A DNA stretch of 64,000 nt from CAZIOH01 sp964540815 (lineage in GTDB: Bacteria; Myxococcota_A; Polyangia; Fen-1088). Below the pieces are notes generated by a model. It was given only the letters and a program-made list of their open reading frames with translations. It made no database searches and was not told where the DNA came from. The position numbers and the translations under genes were made by a program. The DNA lies in assembly GCA_964540815.1 (NCBI GenBank), contig CAZIOH010000034.1, positions 1 to 64,000 of the forward strand, given 5' to 3'. This document shows, in pieces, positions 15,791-24,281 of the stretch; positions within the stretch are counted from its first letter, which is position 1, and each line of letters begins with the position of its first letter.

Positions 15791-17350
15791 TCAAAAGGGC
15801 AGCCGCCCGAGCGCGTTGGCGAAGGACAGGGTGAACACCCCGATGTACGTGTCGAGCCGCAGGCCGAGATCCCCCGTGATGCTCACCGGCCAGGCCGCGA
15901 GCCCCGAGGCGCCCGGGGTGCGCAGGGCATTGCGGTCGCCGAGCCCGAAGGCGCCGAAGGCCACGAAGAAGTCGCCGCTGTAGACCATGCGGTGGCGGCG
16001 CCACACCGGGATCGAGTACTCGACCAGGACCCGCGCCGCCATGTTCTCGAAGCGGTGGGCGGTGATCCCGCTGCCGAGCCAGTTGTGGGGTGGCTCGGTC
16101 GAGAAGTTGAGGCCGAGCGCGCGCGGTGGCAGGAACAGATCGAGATCGCCCACGAAGAAGCGGTCGAAGATCGGGGCGGAGCCGAAGATCTCGCCGGCGA
16201 GCAGGTGCAAGCCCACCACGTGGTGCCTCCACACGGGCCGGTAGACCTCACCTTGGACCAGCAGCTTGAGGTAGTTGTAGCTCGAGCCGAGATCGTCGCT
16301 GGCGGCCTCCACCGACAGGACCACGTGGGTGCCGGCCCGTGGAACCAGCGGATCGGAGCGGCTGTCGTAGTCGAGGGTGGCGGTCAGAGATCCCACCCGG
16401 CTGAACCCCGACTCGGCGCCGAAGTCGATCGGCGTCGGCGTCCCGGTCTTGCCCGGGCTCGCGAGGGTGGTGCGGGTGTCCGGGTAATCGGCGGCGATGC
16501 CCTCCTCGCGAAAGTCGAGGAACAGGCGCGCCGAGCGGGTGAGCGTGCGTCCGATCCCGAGGACGCCGCCGGCCCGGCGGATGCGCAAGGCCACGAAGTC
16601 CGACGGGCGGGAGCCATCGTCGGGGCTGCCGCGAAAGCGAAAGAACTCGGAGCCGGAGGAGGCGAGGGCGGTGCCGGTCAGCATGATCCCGGTGTCGCCG
16701 AGGGGAGGTACGAGCGCCCGCAGGCGAGCGCCGATGTCGTGGTTCGCCTCCGGCAGGCTGGGCAAGGTGGAGGCGACGAACCCACCGCCGACGCTGATGC
16801 CCCGGCCGAGGAAGTTGTTCTCCGCGACGTCCATGCCGCCCCAGAACGCGGTGGCCGCGCTCGAGCCGAGGTGCAGGGCGTTGAGGATGATGGTGCCGCG
16901 CTCCTCGACCTCCACCACCAGCACCGCCCCGCCGCGCTGCTGCCCGCGCTCGAGGGCGAGGTGCACGTTGAGGAAGAATCCGAGCGAGAGCAGGCGGATG
17001 CGGGCCGCCTCCACCCGTGGATCCGAGGCGGCGACGACGTCGCCGGCGTGAAGATCGATCTCGCCGAGGATGAGCTGGGCTTCGGTCTTGTGGTTGCCCC
17101 GGATCTGGACCCGTTCGAGCGCATAGTGGGGCCCGAAGTCCGAGCCGACCGGGAAGGACTCCTCCGGGGGCGCCGACGAATCGAGGGATGGCCCGCCGTC
17201 GGCGTCGAGGGTCGGAACCGTCCCCGCACCTGCGCCCGCGGCAGGCCGAGGGGCCGTCGCTGGGGCCGCCTGTGCGTCCGGGACCGTCGGGGGAGCGAGC
17301 GAGCCGGCCGTGAGGACGGCCGTCAAGAAGCCGAGCGCGCCGACGTGCAT
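15791..17350 (-). CDS. BamA/TamA-like outer-membrane protein (POTRA plus Omp85 barrel)
   Basis: 519 residues with a signal peptide, a ~50-residue Ala/Pro linker, one POTRA-like domain (YALERVQIRGNHKTEAQLIL through AVLVVEVEERG) and a C-terminal bacterial surface antigen barrel ending in phenylalanine (ALGRLPF), as outer-membrane barrels do. SLTATLDYDSRSDPLVPRAG is the characteristic Omp85 barrel segment. One POTRA instead of BamA's five marks it as an accessory Omp85 protein (TamA/lipid-transport type) rather than BamA itself. Start ATG 17350. It heads the operon with the DUF4390 protein and the NtrY-like kinase, which may sense envelope state. Confidence 0.88.
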   Translation of the reverse strand: MHVGALGFLTAVLTAGSLAPPTVPDAQAAPATAPRPAAGAGAGTVPTLDADGGPSLDSSAPPEESFPVGSDFGPHYALERVQIRGNHKTEAQLILGEIDLHAGDVVAASDPRVEAARIRLLSLGFFLNVHLALERGQQRGGAVLVVEVEERGTIILNALHLGSSAATAFWGGMDVAENNFLGRGISVGGGFVASTLPSLPEANHDIGARLRALVPPLGDTGIMLTGTALASSGSEFFRFRGSPDDGSRPSDFVALRIRRAGGVLGIGRTLTRSARLFLDFREEGIAADYPDTRTTLASPGKTGTPTPIDFGAESGFSRVGSLTATLDYDSRSDPLVPRAGTHVVLSVEAASDDLGSSYNYLKLLVQGEVYRPVWRHHVVGLHLLAGEIFGSAPIFDRFFVGDLDLFLPPRALGLNFSTEPPHNWLGSGITAHRFENMAARVLVEYSIPVWRRHRMVYSGDFFVAFGAFGLGDRNALRTPGASGLAAWPVSITGDLGLRLDTYIGVFTLSFANALGRLPF

Positions 17351-17411
17351 GCGGCGACTATATCGAAGACCCCCGCCCGAGGCCGCTTTCGGTGGAGGCG
17401 GCTCCTTGTCG

Positions 17412-17435
17412 TCGAACTCGAACTCGAACTCGAAC
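17412..17435. repeat. Hexanucleotide repeat, TCGAAC x4
   Basis: Four perfect copies of TCGAAC in the 114-bp gap between the SirB1-type gene (stop at 17465) and the start of the barrel-protein gene. It lies outside any gene and may vary in copy number. Confidence 0.9.
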
Positions 17436-17464
17436 CCGCTGGCCCCCCGGATCCGCCGCCCCGC

Positions 17465-18211
17465 TCAGTTCAGCGACGTGCCGCCCGACGGCGATCCGCT
17501 GCCACCTTTGCCGCCCCCCGCCGTCTGGCGGATGCGCGCGCGGATCTCCTCGTCGGGGCTCAGCACCTGCATGCGTGCAAGCACGCCGAGCAGGCGATCC
17601 TGATCGCCGGTGCGCTCGTAAATGGCGCGCAGGTTGTTGAGCAGCCGCATGAGCACGTGCCCCTTGCTGGCTGGCTCGAGCACCCGCGGATCGATCGGCC
17701 CCGAGTCGCCGGTCGCGCGCTCGTGCAGCTCGGCGAGCTGGTGCTCGTCGAGCAGGCGGCCGTCGAAGGGATCGATGAACATCACGTCGCCGTCGTCGTC
17801 CTGGATGCGGACCAGGAAGTGCCCGGGGAAGGAGACCCCGCGCGCCTCGATGCCGACCCGCCGGCAGATCTCGGTCAGGACGAGCCCGAGGCTGATGGGA
17901 ATTCCCGTGCGCCGATCCAGGACCTCGTTGAGGAAGCTGTTGCGCGGATCGTAGTAATCCTGGGTGTTGCCGTGAAAGCCGAGCTCCTCGTAGAGGTAGC
18001 GGATCACCACCGCCAGCGGGGCCTGCTGCGGGGCGGCCGCGATGCGCGCCGCGGCCACCGTCCCGATGCGATCGAGCTGCTCGACGTAGTTTCCCACGTC
18101 GAGGCCTGGGTACTCGGGCTCGGCGATGAGCAACGCCGCCCGTGCCAGATCCAGGTCGGATTCCGGCCGGGTCACCAGGTGCGAAAACAGGCTGATTTCA
18201 GCGAAGTCCAT
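17465..18211 (-). CDS. SirB1-family transglutaminase-like protein
   Basis: A 248-residue cytoplasmic protein of the SirB1/transglutaminase-like group (PF13369 type). The conserved block is present: YLYEELGFHGNTQDYYDPRN, SFLNEVLDRRTGIPISLGLV, EARGVSFPGHFLVRI and FIDPFDGR. The family lacks the classical Cys-His-Asp triad, and its role is not established. The C-terminal half adds helical, TPR-like sequence (LMRLLNNLRAIYERTGDQDR), also common in SirB1 proteins. ATG 18211 starts just before the domain; an upstream in-frame start at 18256 would add residues without similarity. It is transcribed leftward after recQ. Confidence 0.82.
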   Translation of the reverse strand: MDFAEISLFSHLVTRPESDLDLARAALLIAEPEYPGLDVGNYVEQLDRIGTVAAARIAAAPQQAPLAVVIRYLYEELGFHGNTQDYYDPRNSFLNEVLDRRTGIPISLGLVLTEICRRVGIEARGVSFPGHFLVRIQDDDGDVMFIDPFDGRLLDEHQLAELHERATGDSGPIDPRVLEPASKGHVLMRLLNNLRAIYERTGDQDRLLGVLARMQVLSPDEEIRARIRQTAGGGKGGSGSPSGGTSLN

Positions 18212-18256
18212 CCGAACTGCTCGCAGGATAACAGCAATCGATTCTGAAAGTTCCAA

Positions 18257-20314
18257 TCAAAGTTGCGACGGATTTTCCGCAGGCGCCAGCGCCGGGTTCT
18301 CGGCGCCGAGCACCGCGAGGAACGGCTCCCCGTACAGGGCGAGCTTCTTCGGTCCGACGCCGGAAATCGACAAGAATTCCTCCGGCGTGCTCGGACGCCG
18401 TGCGGCGAACTCGAGCAGGGTCGCGTCGCTGAACACCATGTAGGCCGGGATCCCGCGCGCATCCGCCAGCGTTCGCCGCAGGCGCCGGAGCTCCGCGAAG
18501 AGCTCGGCCTCGTCGCCCGTCTCCTCCCCGGAGGCGGGCGCGCCGGGATCTGCGGCGCCCCGCTCGCCGCGTTCGGGCCGGATGCGCGCGCGCGGGGTCA
18601 GGACCGATCTCGAACCCTGGGTCGAGCGGGCGCGGGCGCTCACCTTGCGGTCGGACTCGGCCAGGATGTCGGTTCCCGCACAGACGTCGCAAGATCCGAC
18701 GCAGGCGGCGATTCGTTCCCCGAGGTACGCCGTCACGGACTGGTGGCGACAGGTCGACCGGTTGTCCGCCATCCGGAACATCTCGCGCGTCTGCTCGCGC
18801 TGGCGCCCCACGACCTCCGGGCTGGCGTCGGTGTCGAAGCGATCGTAGCTGGCGACGTCGGCCCAGGAGTAAAAGAGGACACAGGCGCTCGGCAGGCCGT
18901 CGCGCCCGGCGCGGCCGATCTCCTGGTAGTAGCCTTCGATGGACCGCGGCATGTCCCGGTGGATCACGTAGCGGATGTTGGGCTTGTCGATGCCCATGCC
19001 GAAGGCCACGGTCGCCACCACCACGTCCACGTCGTCGCGTCGGAAGGCATCCTGCGCCTGCGCGCGCTCGGTGGCGGGCAGCCCCGCGTGGTAGGCGCGG
19101 GCGCGCACGCCGCTCTGGCACAGGAACTCGGCGGTGCCCTCCGCGGCCTTGCGCGACAGGCAATACACGATCCCGCTCTGTCCGGCGTGGGCGCGCACGA
19201 GACGCAGGATGTTGGCGCGGACGCCCCCCCGCAGGGAGCCGGAGCCGGTCGGGGGGCCCGACGCGCTCGCCCCGTCGACGCCGTTGCGCCCGAGCTCACG
19301 CTCCTGGCCTTTCCGGTAGGCGAAGAGCGAGAGGTTGGGGCGAAAGAAGCTGCCCCGGTACCGGGCCGGCTCGCGCATCGCCAGCTGCTCGACGATGTCG
19401 TGCATGACCTCGTGGGTGGCGGTGGCGGTCAAGGCCAGCACCGGCACCCCGCCGAAGCGCTGCTTGAGCCCGGAGAGGTTGCGGTAGGCCGGGCGAAAGT
19501 CGTGGCCCCACTGGCTGATGCAGTGGGCCTCGTCGACCGCGATCAGGGACAGGCGGGTGCGGGCCAGGGCCGACCCGACGCTGGCCTCGAGCCCCTCGGG
19601 CGCGGCGTAGACCAGCTCGTAGGCCCCCGCATAGAGCCCCTGCAGGCGGGTCCGCCGCTCCTCGGGCGACAGGCTCGAGTTCAGGTAGGTGGCGCGCAGG
19701 CCGGCCTCCTCCATGGCGTCGACCTGATCCTTCATGAGCGCGATCAGCGGCGAGACGACCAGGGTCGTGCCTCCGAGCAAGCGCGCCGGCAGCTGATAGG
19801 TGAGCGACTTGCCGGCGCCGGTCGGCATCACGCCGATGCAGTCGCGCCCGGCGAGCACCGCGCGGATGATCTCCTCCTGCCCGGGCCGAAACCGCTCGTA
19901 CCCGAAGATCTCCTTCAAGGCCTCCGGCAGGGCGCGGCCACTCGGCGCCGCGCGGGTGGCCGCGGTGCCGCCCCCACCGGCGCCGACGCCCGCGGCGGTG
20001 GCGGGGGCCGGACGCCCGGGCCGAGCCTGGGCCTCGCGCAGGCGGGCCGAGAGCTGCTTGAGGTGGGCGATGGTGTCCGGGGCGAAGACCGTGGGCGTGC
20101 GGCGCCACGAATCACGCAGTCCCTCGAGGGCGGCCTCGCAGCGGGATCTGGCGGCCCCGTCCCCCGACTCGAAGGCCAGGAGCTCGGCCCGCAGGGCCTC
20201 GATGCGCTGGAGAAGAACCACCTCCTCGGTCACGACGTCGCTGTTTCGGCGCCCCGGCGCCGCGGGTTGCCCCGGCAACGCACACGGCTCGGAGTCAGGC
20301 GACTCCCGGGACAT
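18257..20314 (-). CDS. recQ: RecQ-family ATP-dependent DNA helicase
   Basis: A 3'-5' helicase of about 685 residues. A ~130-residue N-terminal region with charged helices and a Gly/Ala linker is followed by the RecQ core: RFRPGQEEII, Walker A TGAGKS, VDEAHCISQWGHDFRP, and IGRAGRDG (motif VI). The zinc subdomain is recognisable (C-RHQ...GERIAACVGSCDVC), but the winged-helix RQC part appears missing: a ~75-residue disordered stretch leads straight to a C-terminal HRDC domain (LEFAARRPSTPEEFLSISGV). ATG 20314 is preferred to TTG 20320. The 5' end overlaps the carbonic anhydrase gene by 20 bases. Confidence 0.93.
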   Translation of the reverse strand: MSRESPDSEPCALPGQPAAPGRRNSDVVTEEVVLLQRIEALRAELLAFESGDGAARSRCEAALEGLRDSWRRTPTVFAPDTIAHLKQLSARLREAQARPGRPAPATAAGVGAGGGGTAATRAAPSGRALPEALKEIFGYERFRPGQEEIIRAVLAGRDCIGVMPTGAGKSLTYQLPARLLGGTTLVVSPLIALMKDQVDAMEEAGLRATYLNSSLSPEERRTRLQGLYAGAYELVYAAPEGLEASVGSALARTRLSLIAVDEAHCISQWGHDFRPAYRNLSGLKQRFGGVPVLALTATATHEVMHDIVEQLAMREPARYRGSFFRPNLSLFAYRKGQERELGRNGVDGASASGPPTGSGSLRGGVRANILRLVRAHAGQSGIVYCLSRKAAEGTAEFLCQSGVRARAYHAGLPATERAQAQDAFRRDDVDVVVATVAFGMGIDKPNIRYVIHRDMPRSIEGYYQEIGRAGRDGLPSACVLFYSWADVASYDRFDTDASPEVVGRQREQTREMFRMADNRSTCRHQSVTAYLGERIAACVGSCDVCAGTDILAESDRKVSARARSTQGSRSVLTPRARIRPERGERGAADPGAPASGEETGDEAELFAELRRLRRTLADARGIPAYMVFSDATLLEFAARRPSTPEEFLSISGVGPKKLALYGEPFLAVLGAENPALAPAENPSQL

Positions 20315-20915
20315 GGTCAAAGAAGTCGACGACCCCGGTCTCGAGCGAGTATTCGGCCCCCACCACCAGGAGCCCGTCCTTGAGGATCAGCTGCTCGAGC
20401 GAGGTCGAGCCGTGGCGCAGATGGTTGACCGACAGGCGGATGTTGGCGCGCACCGCCTCCCGCACCAGCGCCTCGTCGGTGAGCCCGGCCGCCAGCAACG
20501 TCTCCACCGACGGGCGAACCCGGTCGACGATCGACGACAGGTTGCGCGAGTGGTTGCTGGGACGCCGCAGCTCCTCCATCGTCGCCAGGATGGCCCCACA
20601 CCGGGAGTGTCCGAGCACCACCACCAGGCGGGTCCCGAACCGCTCGGCCGCGAACTCCACGCTGCCGACCTGCGACGGCGCGACGATGTTGCCGGCCACC
20701 CGGATCACGAACAGGTCGCCGAGGCCCTGATCGAAGACGATCTCGGCGGGCACCCGGGCGTCCGAGCACCCGAGCACGATGGCGTGCGGCTGCTGCGGCT
20801 CGACCTCGCGCCCGCGCTTGCCGTGGCTGGCCAGCGCCTGGACACTGATGACCCCGGCGACGAAGCGGGCGTTTCCTTCGCGGAGGTTTTCGAGGGCGGC
20901 GGATCCCGAGAGCAT
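20295..20915 (-). CDS. can: Beta-class carbonic anhydrase
   Basis: A 206-residue cytoplasmic enzyme interconverting CO2 and bicarbonate. The zinc ligands are clear: Cys50 and Asp52 in GCSDARVPAE, and His103 and Cys106 in GHSRCG; Arg54 completes the Asp-Arg dyad. GDLFVIRVAGNIV is also diagnostic. ATG 20915 sits at the normal distance before the domain. Its 3' end overlaps recQ, so the two are probably transcribed together. The carbon supply may support carboxylases; nothing nearby specifies which. Confidence 0.95.
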   Translation of the reverse strand: MLSGSAALENLREGNARFVAGVISVQALASHGKRGREVEPQQPHAIVLGCSDARVPAEIVFDQGLGDLFVIRVAGNIVAPSQVGSVEFAAERFGTRLVVVLGHSRCGAILATMEELRRPSNHSRNLSSIVDRVRPSVETLLAAGLTDEALVREAVRANIRLSVNHLRHGSTSLEQLILKDGLLVVGAEYSLETGVVDFFDHVPGVA

Positions 20916-20953
20916 GTGTGGACGCGAACCTACCACTACCACGGGCGCCCCGG

Positions 20954-21793
20954 TCAAGAACTGGCCGAGGTGTAGTAGCCGAGCGCCCGCCGCCAGACCG
21001 CCCGGGAGAGCGCGGCGAAGACCACGCCGCCGCCGAGCGCGCCGAGCGCCACCGCCGGGCCGAGGCGCCCGAGCAGGGCCATGGCCGGATAGGTGGTCAT
21101 GAGGGCGAGGGGAAACACGAAGGTGAACGCGAACCACAGCGCCCCCCGGAACACCGAGATGGGCCAGCGCCCGGCGTCGAAGAGCGACCCGAAGAGGTAG
21201 CTGAGGTTGTCGACCTTGACCACCCAGAACGAGGCGCTCACCACCAGGATCCACAGCGAATAGAGCACCAGCGTCGCGACCAGCAGCAGCGCTGCCGCCA
21301 GCAGCACCCCCCGCCACGGCGGCGGGTGCCCGAGCCGCGTGAACGCGATGCCGAACACCCCGAGCGCCCCGACCAGATCCATCACGCGCCAGGGCTCGAA
21401 CTTGGCGGTCGAGACCAGGAACTGAGCGTCCACCGGCTTCAGGAGCAGGAAGTCGAGCGTGCCCTTGCGCACGTGCTCGACGACGCTGGTCAGGCTGGGG
21501 CTGATGGCCCCTTCGAGCACCCCCTTCATGAACGAGAAGCACCCCACCACCACCAGGGCCTCGGGGAAGGTCCAGCCCCGCACCGTGGCGCGCTGGTGGA
21601 ACACGCTGACGAGGGGCACGAGCGCCACCCCGGTCCACACGAGGGACATGAGGCCCTTGAGCCAGAAGTCGGCCCGGTACTGCATGGCCCCCACGCTGGC
21701 CATCCGGGCCTGCAGCCCGAGGAGGCGGGCGTGGCGGGAAAGGACGCGACCGAGGCGCTGGAGCGGTTGGCGCACGGCGTTTGCTGCGGACAT
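20954..21793 (-). CDS. ABC-2 type transporter permease (DUF990 family)
   Basis: A 279-residue inner-membrane protein with six predicted membrane segments and the ABC-2/DUF990 pattern: an N-terminal amphipathic region, then LVWTGVALVPLVSVF, the cytosolic segment HVRKGTLDFLLLKPVDAQFL (highly typical of this family), and C-terminal ALMTTYPAMALLGR. It forms an exporter with the next permease (4-bp gap) and the ATPase upstream. DUF990 pairs are common in high-GC bacteria and are usually annotated as efflux systems; the substrate is unknown. Confidence 0.88.
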   Translation of the reverse strand: MSAANAVRQPLQRLGRVLSRHARLLGLQARMASVGAMQYRADFWLKGLMSLVWTGVALVPLVSVFHQRATVRGWTFPEALVVVGCFSFMKGVLEGAISPSLTSVVEHVRKGTLDFLLLKPVDAQFLVSTAKFEPWRVMDLVGALGVFGIAFTRLGHPPPWRGVLLAAALLLVATLVLYSLWILVVSASFWVVKVDNLSYLFGSLFDAGRWPISVFRGALWFAFTFVFPLALMTTYPAMALLGRLGPAVALGALGGGVVFAALSRAVWRRALGYYTSASS

Positions 21794-21797
21794 GTCC

Positions 21798-22628
21798 TCA
21801 GCCCCCGAAGGCCATGTAGCGTCGGACGCCGCGCTCGAACACCGCCAGCCCGGCGGCCACCATGGCCCCGACCCAGGTCCACTGCACCGCCAGATCGCCG
21901 AGGGCGACGTGCACGTCGCGCAGCCCGAGCAGCGTCTCGAGCGGGAAGGCCAGCATCGAATCGAAGGGGGAGCGGCGCGCGACCGCCGCCAGCCAGCCGG
22001 GCAGGAATTCCTGCGGGATGAGGTAGCCCGACAGGATCGAATGCAGCGCCAGCCACAGCTCGAACACCCCGAGCGCGCTCTCGAGGAAGAAGGCCAGCGA
22101 GCCGAGCAGCACCATGGTGAAGAAGATCAGCAGCCAGGCGCCCACCAGCGACGCGAGGAAGATCGCCGCCACCCGCGGGTCGAAGATCGGGTCAAAGATC
22201 GCGAGGCGCCGGCCCGCCGAGGCGAGCAGGACCACCATCACGGGCGAGACGACCAGCAGGCGCATGGGCAGCGCCGCCAGGTGCTCGGCGCTGAAGGCGA
22301 ACAGCGGATGGATGGGCCGCAGGAGGCGGCTCGACAGCGAGCCGTCGCGGATGGCGGTGCTGAGCTCCCACACCATCCAGGTGCTGGTGAGCAGGCGAAT
22401 GATCCACCCGCCGAGGTAGTAGGCGACGAAGTCGCCGCGCCCGAAGCGCCCCACCGGCCCGTCGCTGGCGACGGCGTGCCAGATGGCGAGCATCACGAAG
22501 GGCATGTTGGTGGTGAGGATCCACACCACGAACTCGGCGCGGTAGGCCACCACCTCGGAGAGGCCCACCCGCAGCAAGGTCGGGTAGGCGCCGAGCGCAC
22601 GCGCGAGCTGGGTCCGCCCGGGCTTCAT
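21798..22628 (-). CDS. ABC-2 type transporter permease
   Basis: A 276-residue six-segment membrane protein, partner of the DUF990 permease. Diagnostic segments are YRAEFVVWILTTNMPFVMLA near the N-terminus, IRDGSLSSRLLRPIHPLFAF (the same cytosolic element as in its partner) and LSGYLIPQEFLPGWLAAVAR. ATG 22628 lies 7 bp after the ATPase stop, showing an operon of ATPase, permease 1 and permease 2, the normal order for a heterodimeric exporter. Confidence 0.88.
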   Translation of the reverse strand: MKPGRTQLARALGAYPTLLRVGLSEVVAYRAEFVVWILTTNMPFVMLAIWHAVASDGPVGRFGRGDFVAYYLGGWIIRLLTSTWMVWELSTAIRDGSLSSRLLRPIHPLFAFSAEHLAALPMRLLVVSPVMVVLLASAGRRLAIFDPIFDPRVAAIFLASLVGAWLLIFFTMVLLGSLAFFLESALGVFELWLALHSILSGYLIPQEFLPGWLAAVARRSPFDSMLAFPLETLLGLRDVHVALGDLAVQWTWVGAMVAAGLAVFERGVRRYMAFGG

Positions 22629-22635
22629 CCCGTCC

Positions 22636-23685
22636 TCACCCGACCTGCTTGGCGGCGGTGGCTGGGGTGGCTGCGGTGGCCGCGGTGGCGGAGGCGGTGC
22701 GCACCTCCTGGAAGAGCTCGCGCATGACCTCCTCGAGCGGGGGATCCTCGATGGCGAGATCCGCCACCGGCAGCGTCTGCAAGAGGGCCTGGATGGTGGA
22801 GTTGAGGCGCTCGGGCGCCACCGACAGGACCACCTGCAGGCCGTCGTGCAGCACCACCGTCCCGAGGGCCGCCAGGTGCGCCCGGTCGACGGGCGTCGCG
22901 GTGCGCACGGCCAGGCGCTTGTCGGGGCGAATCCGCCGCACCAGGGCCTTGAGATCGCCGTCGTAGACCAGTTGCCCGTGATCGATGACGATCACCCGCG
23001 GGCACAGCGCGGTGACGTCGTCCATGTAGTGGCTGGTGAGCAGCACGGCCGCCCCGAAGGCCTCGTTGTAGTGGCGAATGAACTCCCGCATCTTGGCCTG
23101 CATCGACACGTCGAGCCCGATGGTGGGCTCGTCGAGGAACAGCACGCGCGGGCGGTGGAGCAGGGCGGCGATGAGCTCGCACTTCATGCGCTCACCGAGC
23201 GAGAGCTGTCGGGTCGGGCGGCCGAGCAGCTCCTCCACCTCCAGCAGCGCCGCCAGATCGCGGATGGTGGCCTCGGCCTCGGCGCGCGGGATGTCGTAGA
23301 TCGCGCGGTTCATGGCGTAGGTCTCGGCGGGCGGCAGATCCCAGAGCAGCTGCTGCTTCTGTCCCATGACCAGGGTGATCTGCTTGAGGAAGGCGGCCTC
23401 GCGTCGGAAGGGGACGGCCCCGGCGACCGTGACCTGCCCGGAGGTCGGGTGGAGCAGCCCCGCCAGCATCTTGAGGGTGGTGGTCTTCCCGGCGCCGTTC
23501 GGGCCGAGGAACCCGACGCGCTCGCCGGGGGCGATGCGGAACGAGAGGCCGCGCACCGCCATCACCGCCTCGGTGGGGCGGTGGAAGACGGAGCGCAGGG
23601 CGGGCCACAGGCCGGGCGGTCGTCGATGGACCTGGTAGGTCTTCGCCAGCGCGACGACCTCGACCACGGGGCTCGGGTATTCCAT
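22636..23685 (-). CDS. ABC transporter ATP-binding protein of the DUF990 exporter
   Basis: About 349 residues. Walker A is GPNAGGKT-like (LGPNGAGKTTTLKML), the signature is QLSLGERMKCELIAALLHRP, Walker B is VLFLDEPTIGLD and the H-loop is LTSHYMDD. The LSLGER form and the N-terminal extension around HRRPPGLWPALRSVFHRP are typical of the ATPases paired with DUF990 permeases. ATG 23685 is preferred over 23712 because the longer form would overlap the start of the divergent thioredoxin gene; even so only 19 bp separate the two starts, so their promoters must overlap coding sequence. The C-terminal tail is an Ala/Thr repeat. Confidence 0.9.
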   Translation of the reverse strand: MEYPSPVVEVVALAKTYQVHRRPPGLWPALRSVFHRPTEAVMAVRGLSFRIAPGERVGFLGPNGAGKTTTLKMLAGLLHPTSGQVTVAGAVPFRREAAFLKQITLVMGQKQQLLWDLPPAETYAMNRAIYDIPRAEAEATIRDLAALLEVEELLGRPTRQLSLGERMKCELIAALLHRPRVLFLDEPTIGLDVSMQAKMREFIRHYNEAFGAAVLLTSHYMDDVTALCPRVIVIDHGQLVYDGDLKALVRRIRPDKRLAVRTATPVDRAHLAALGTVVLHDGLQVVLSVAPERLNSTIQALLQTLPVADLAIEDPPLEEVMRELFQEVRTASATAATAATPATAAKQVG

Positions 23686-23704
23686 ACTCGACCCGGAGGA
23701 TGCC

Positions 23705-24226
23705 ATGGCCACCGTCGCTTTGACCGAAGAGAATTTCCAGCACCACGTCGATCAGCCGGGGACCCTGGTGATCGACTGGTGGGCGCCCTGGTGCGGACCG
23801 TGCCGGGCGTTCGCGCCTATCTACGAAAGCGCGGCGGAGCAGCACACCGACATCGTCTTCGGCAAGGTGAACACCGAGGAGGAGCCCGAGCTGGCGGGGG
23901 CCTTCGGGATCCAGTCCATCCCGACCCTGATGGTGTTTCGCGATCAGATCTTGCTCTTTGCGCGCCCCGGCATGCTGCCGAAGGCCCAGCTCGACGAGCT
24001 GGTGCAGAAGGTCAAGAGCCTCGACATGGACGAGGTGCGCAAGCAGGTGACGGCCGAGGAGGCCGCGGCCGCGCAGCAGGAGGGTCATGCCGCCGGGCAG
24101 GGGCACGATCATGATCATGGGCATGACCACGGGCACGGCCACGACCATGGGCACCCGCACGGACATGATCACGGGCACGGGCATGAGCGCGGCCCTGGCC
24201 ACGGCCGCGATCACGACGCAGAATGA
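23705..24226 (+). CDS. Thioredoxin with a C-terminal His-rich metal-binding-like tail
   Basis: 173 residues. Residues 1-105 are a canonical thioredoxin: active site WCGPC at 29-33, cis-proline in SIPT at 71-74, C-terminal helix LPKAQLDELVQKV. A linker is followed by a tail (128-170) containing 17 histidines, mostly as HD/HG pairs (GHDHDHGHDHGHGHDHGH). Such tails bind Ni, Zn or Cu in other proteins (HypB, SlyD and UreE types). There is no signal peptide, so it is cytoplasmic. The GGAGG site at 23694-23699 decides ATG 23705. The role could be redox plus metal storage or buffering; that part is inference. Confidence 0.9.
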   Translation: MATVALTEENFQHHVDQPGTLVIDWWAPWCGPCRAFAPIYESAAEQHTDIVFGKVNTEEEPELAGAFGIQSIPTLMVFRDQILLFARPGMLPKAQLDELVQKVKSLDMDEVRKQVTAEEAAAAQQEGHAAGQGHDHDHGHDHGHGHDHGHPHGHDHGHGHERGPGHGRDHDAE

Positions 24227-24281
24227 CGGTTCGCCCCCGCCGACGAGAGCCGGATCCGCGGGTGGGTTATATTGGCCGGAC

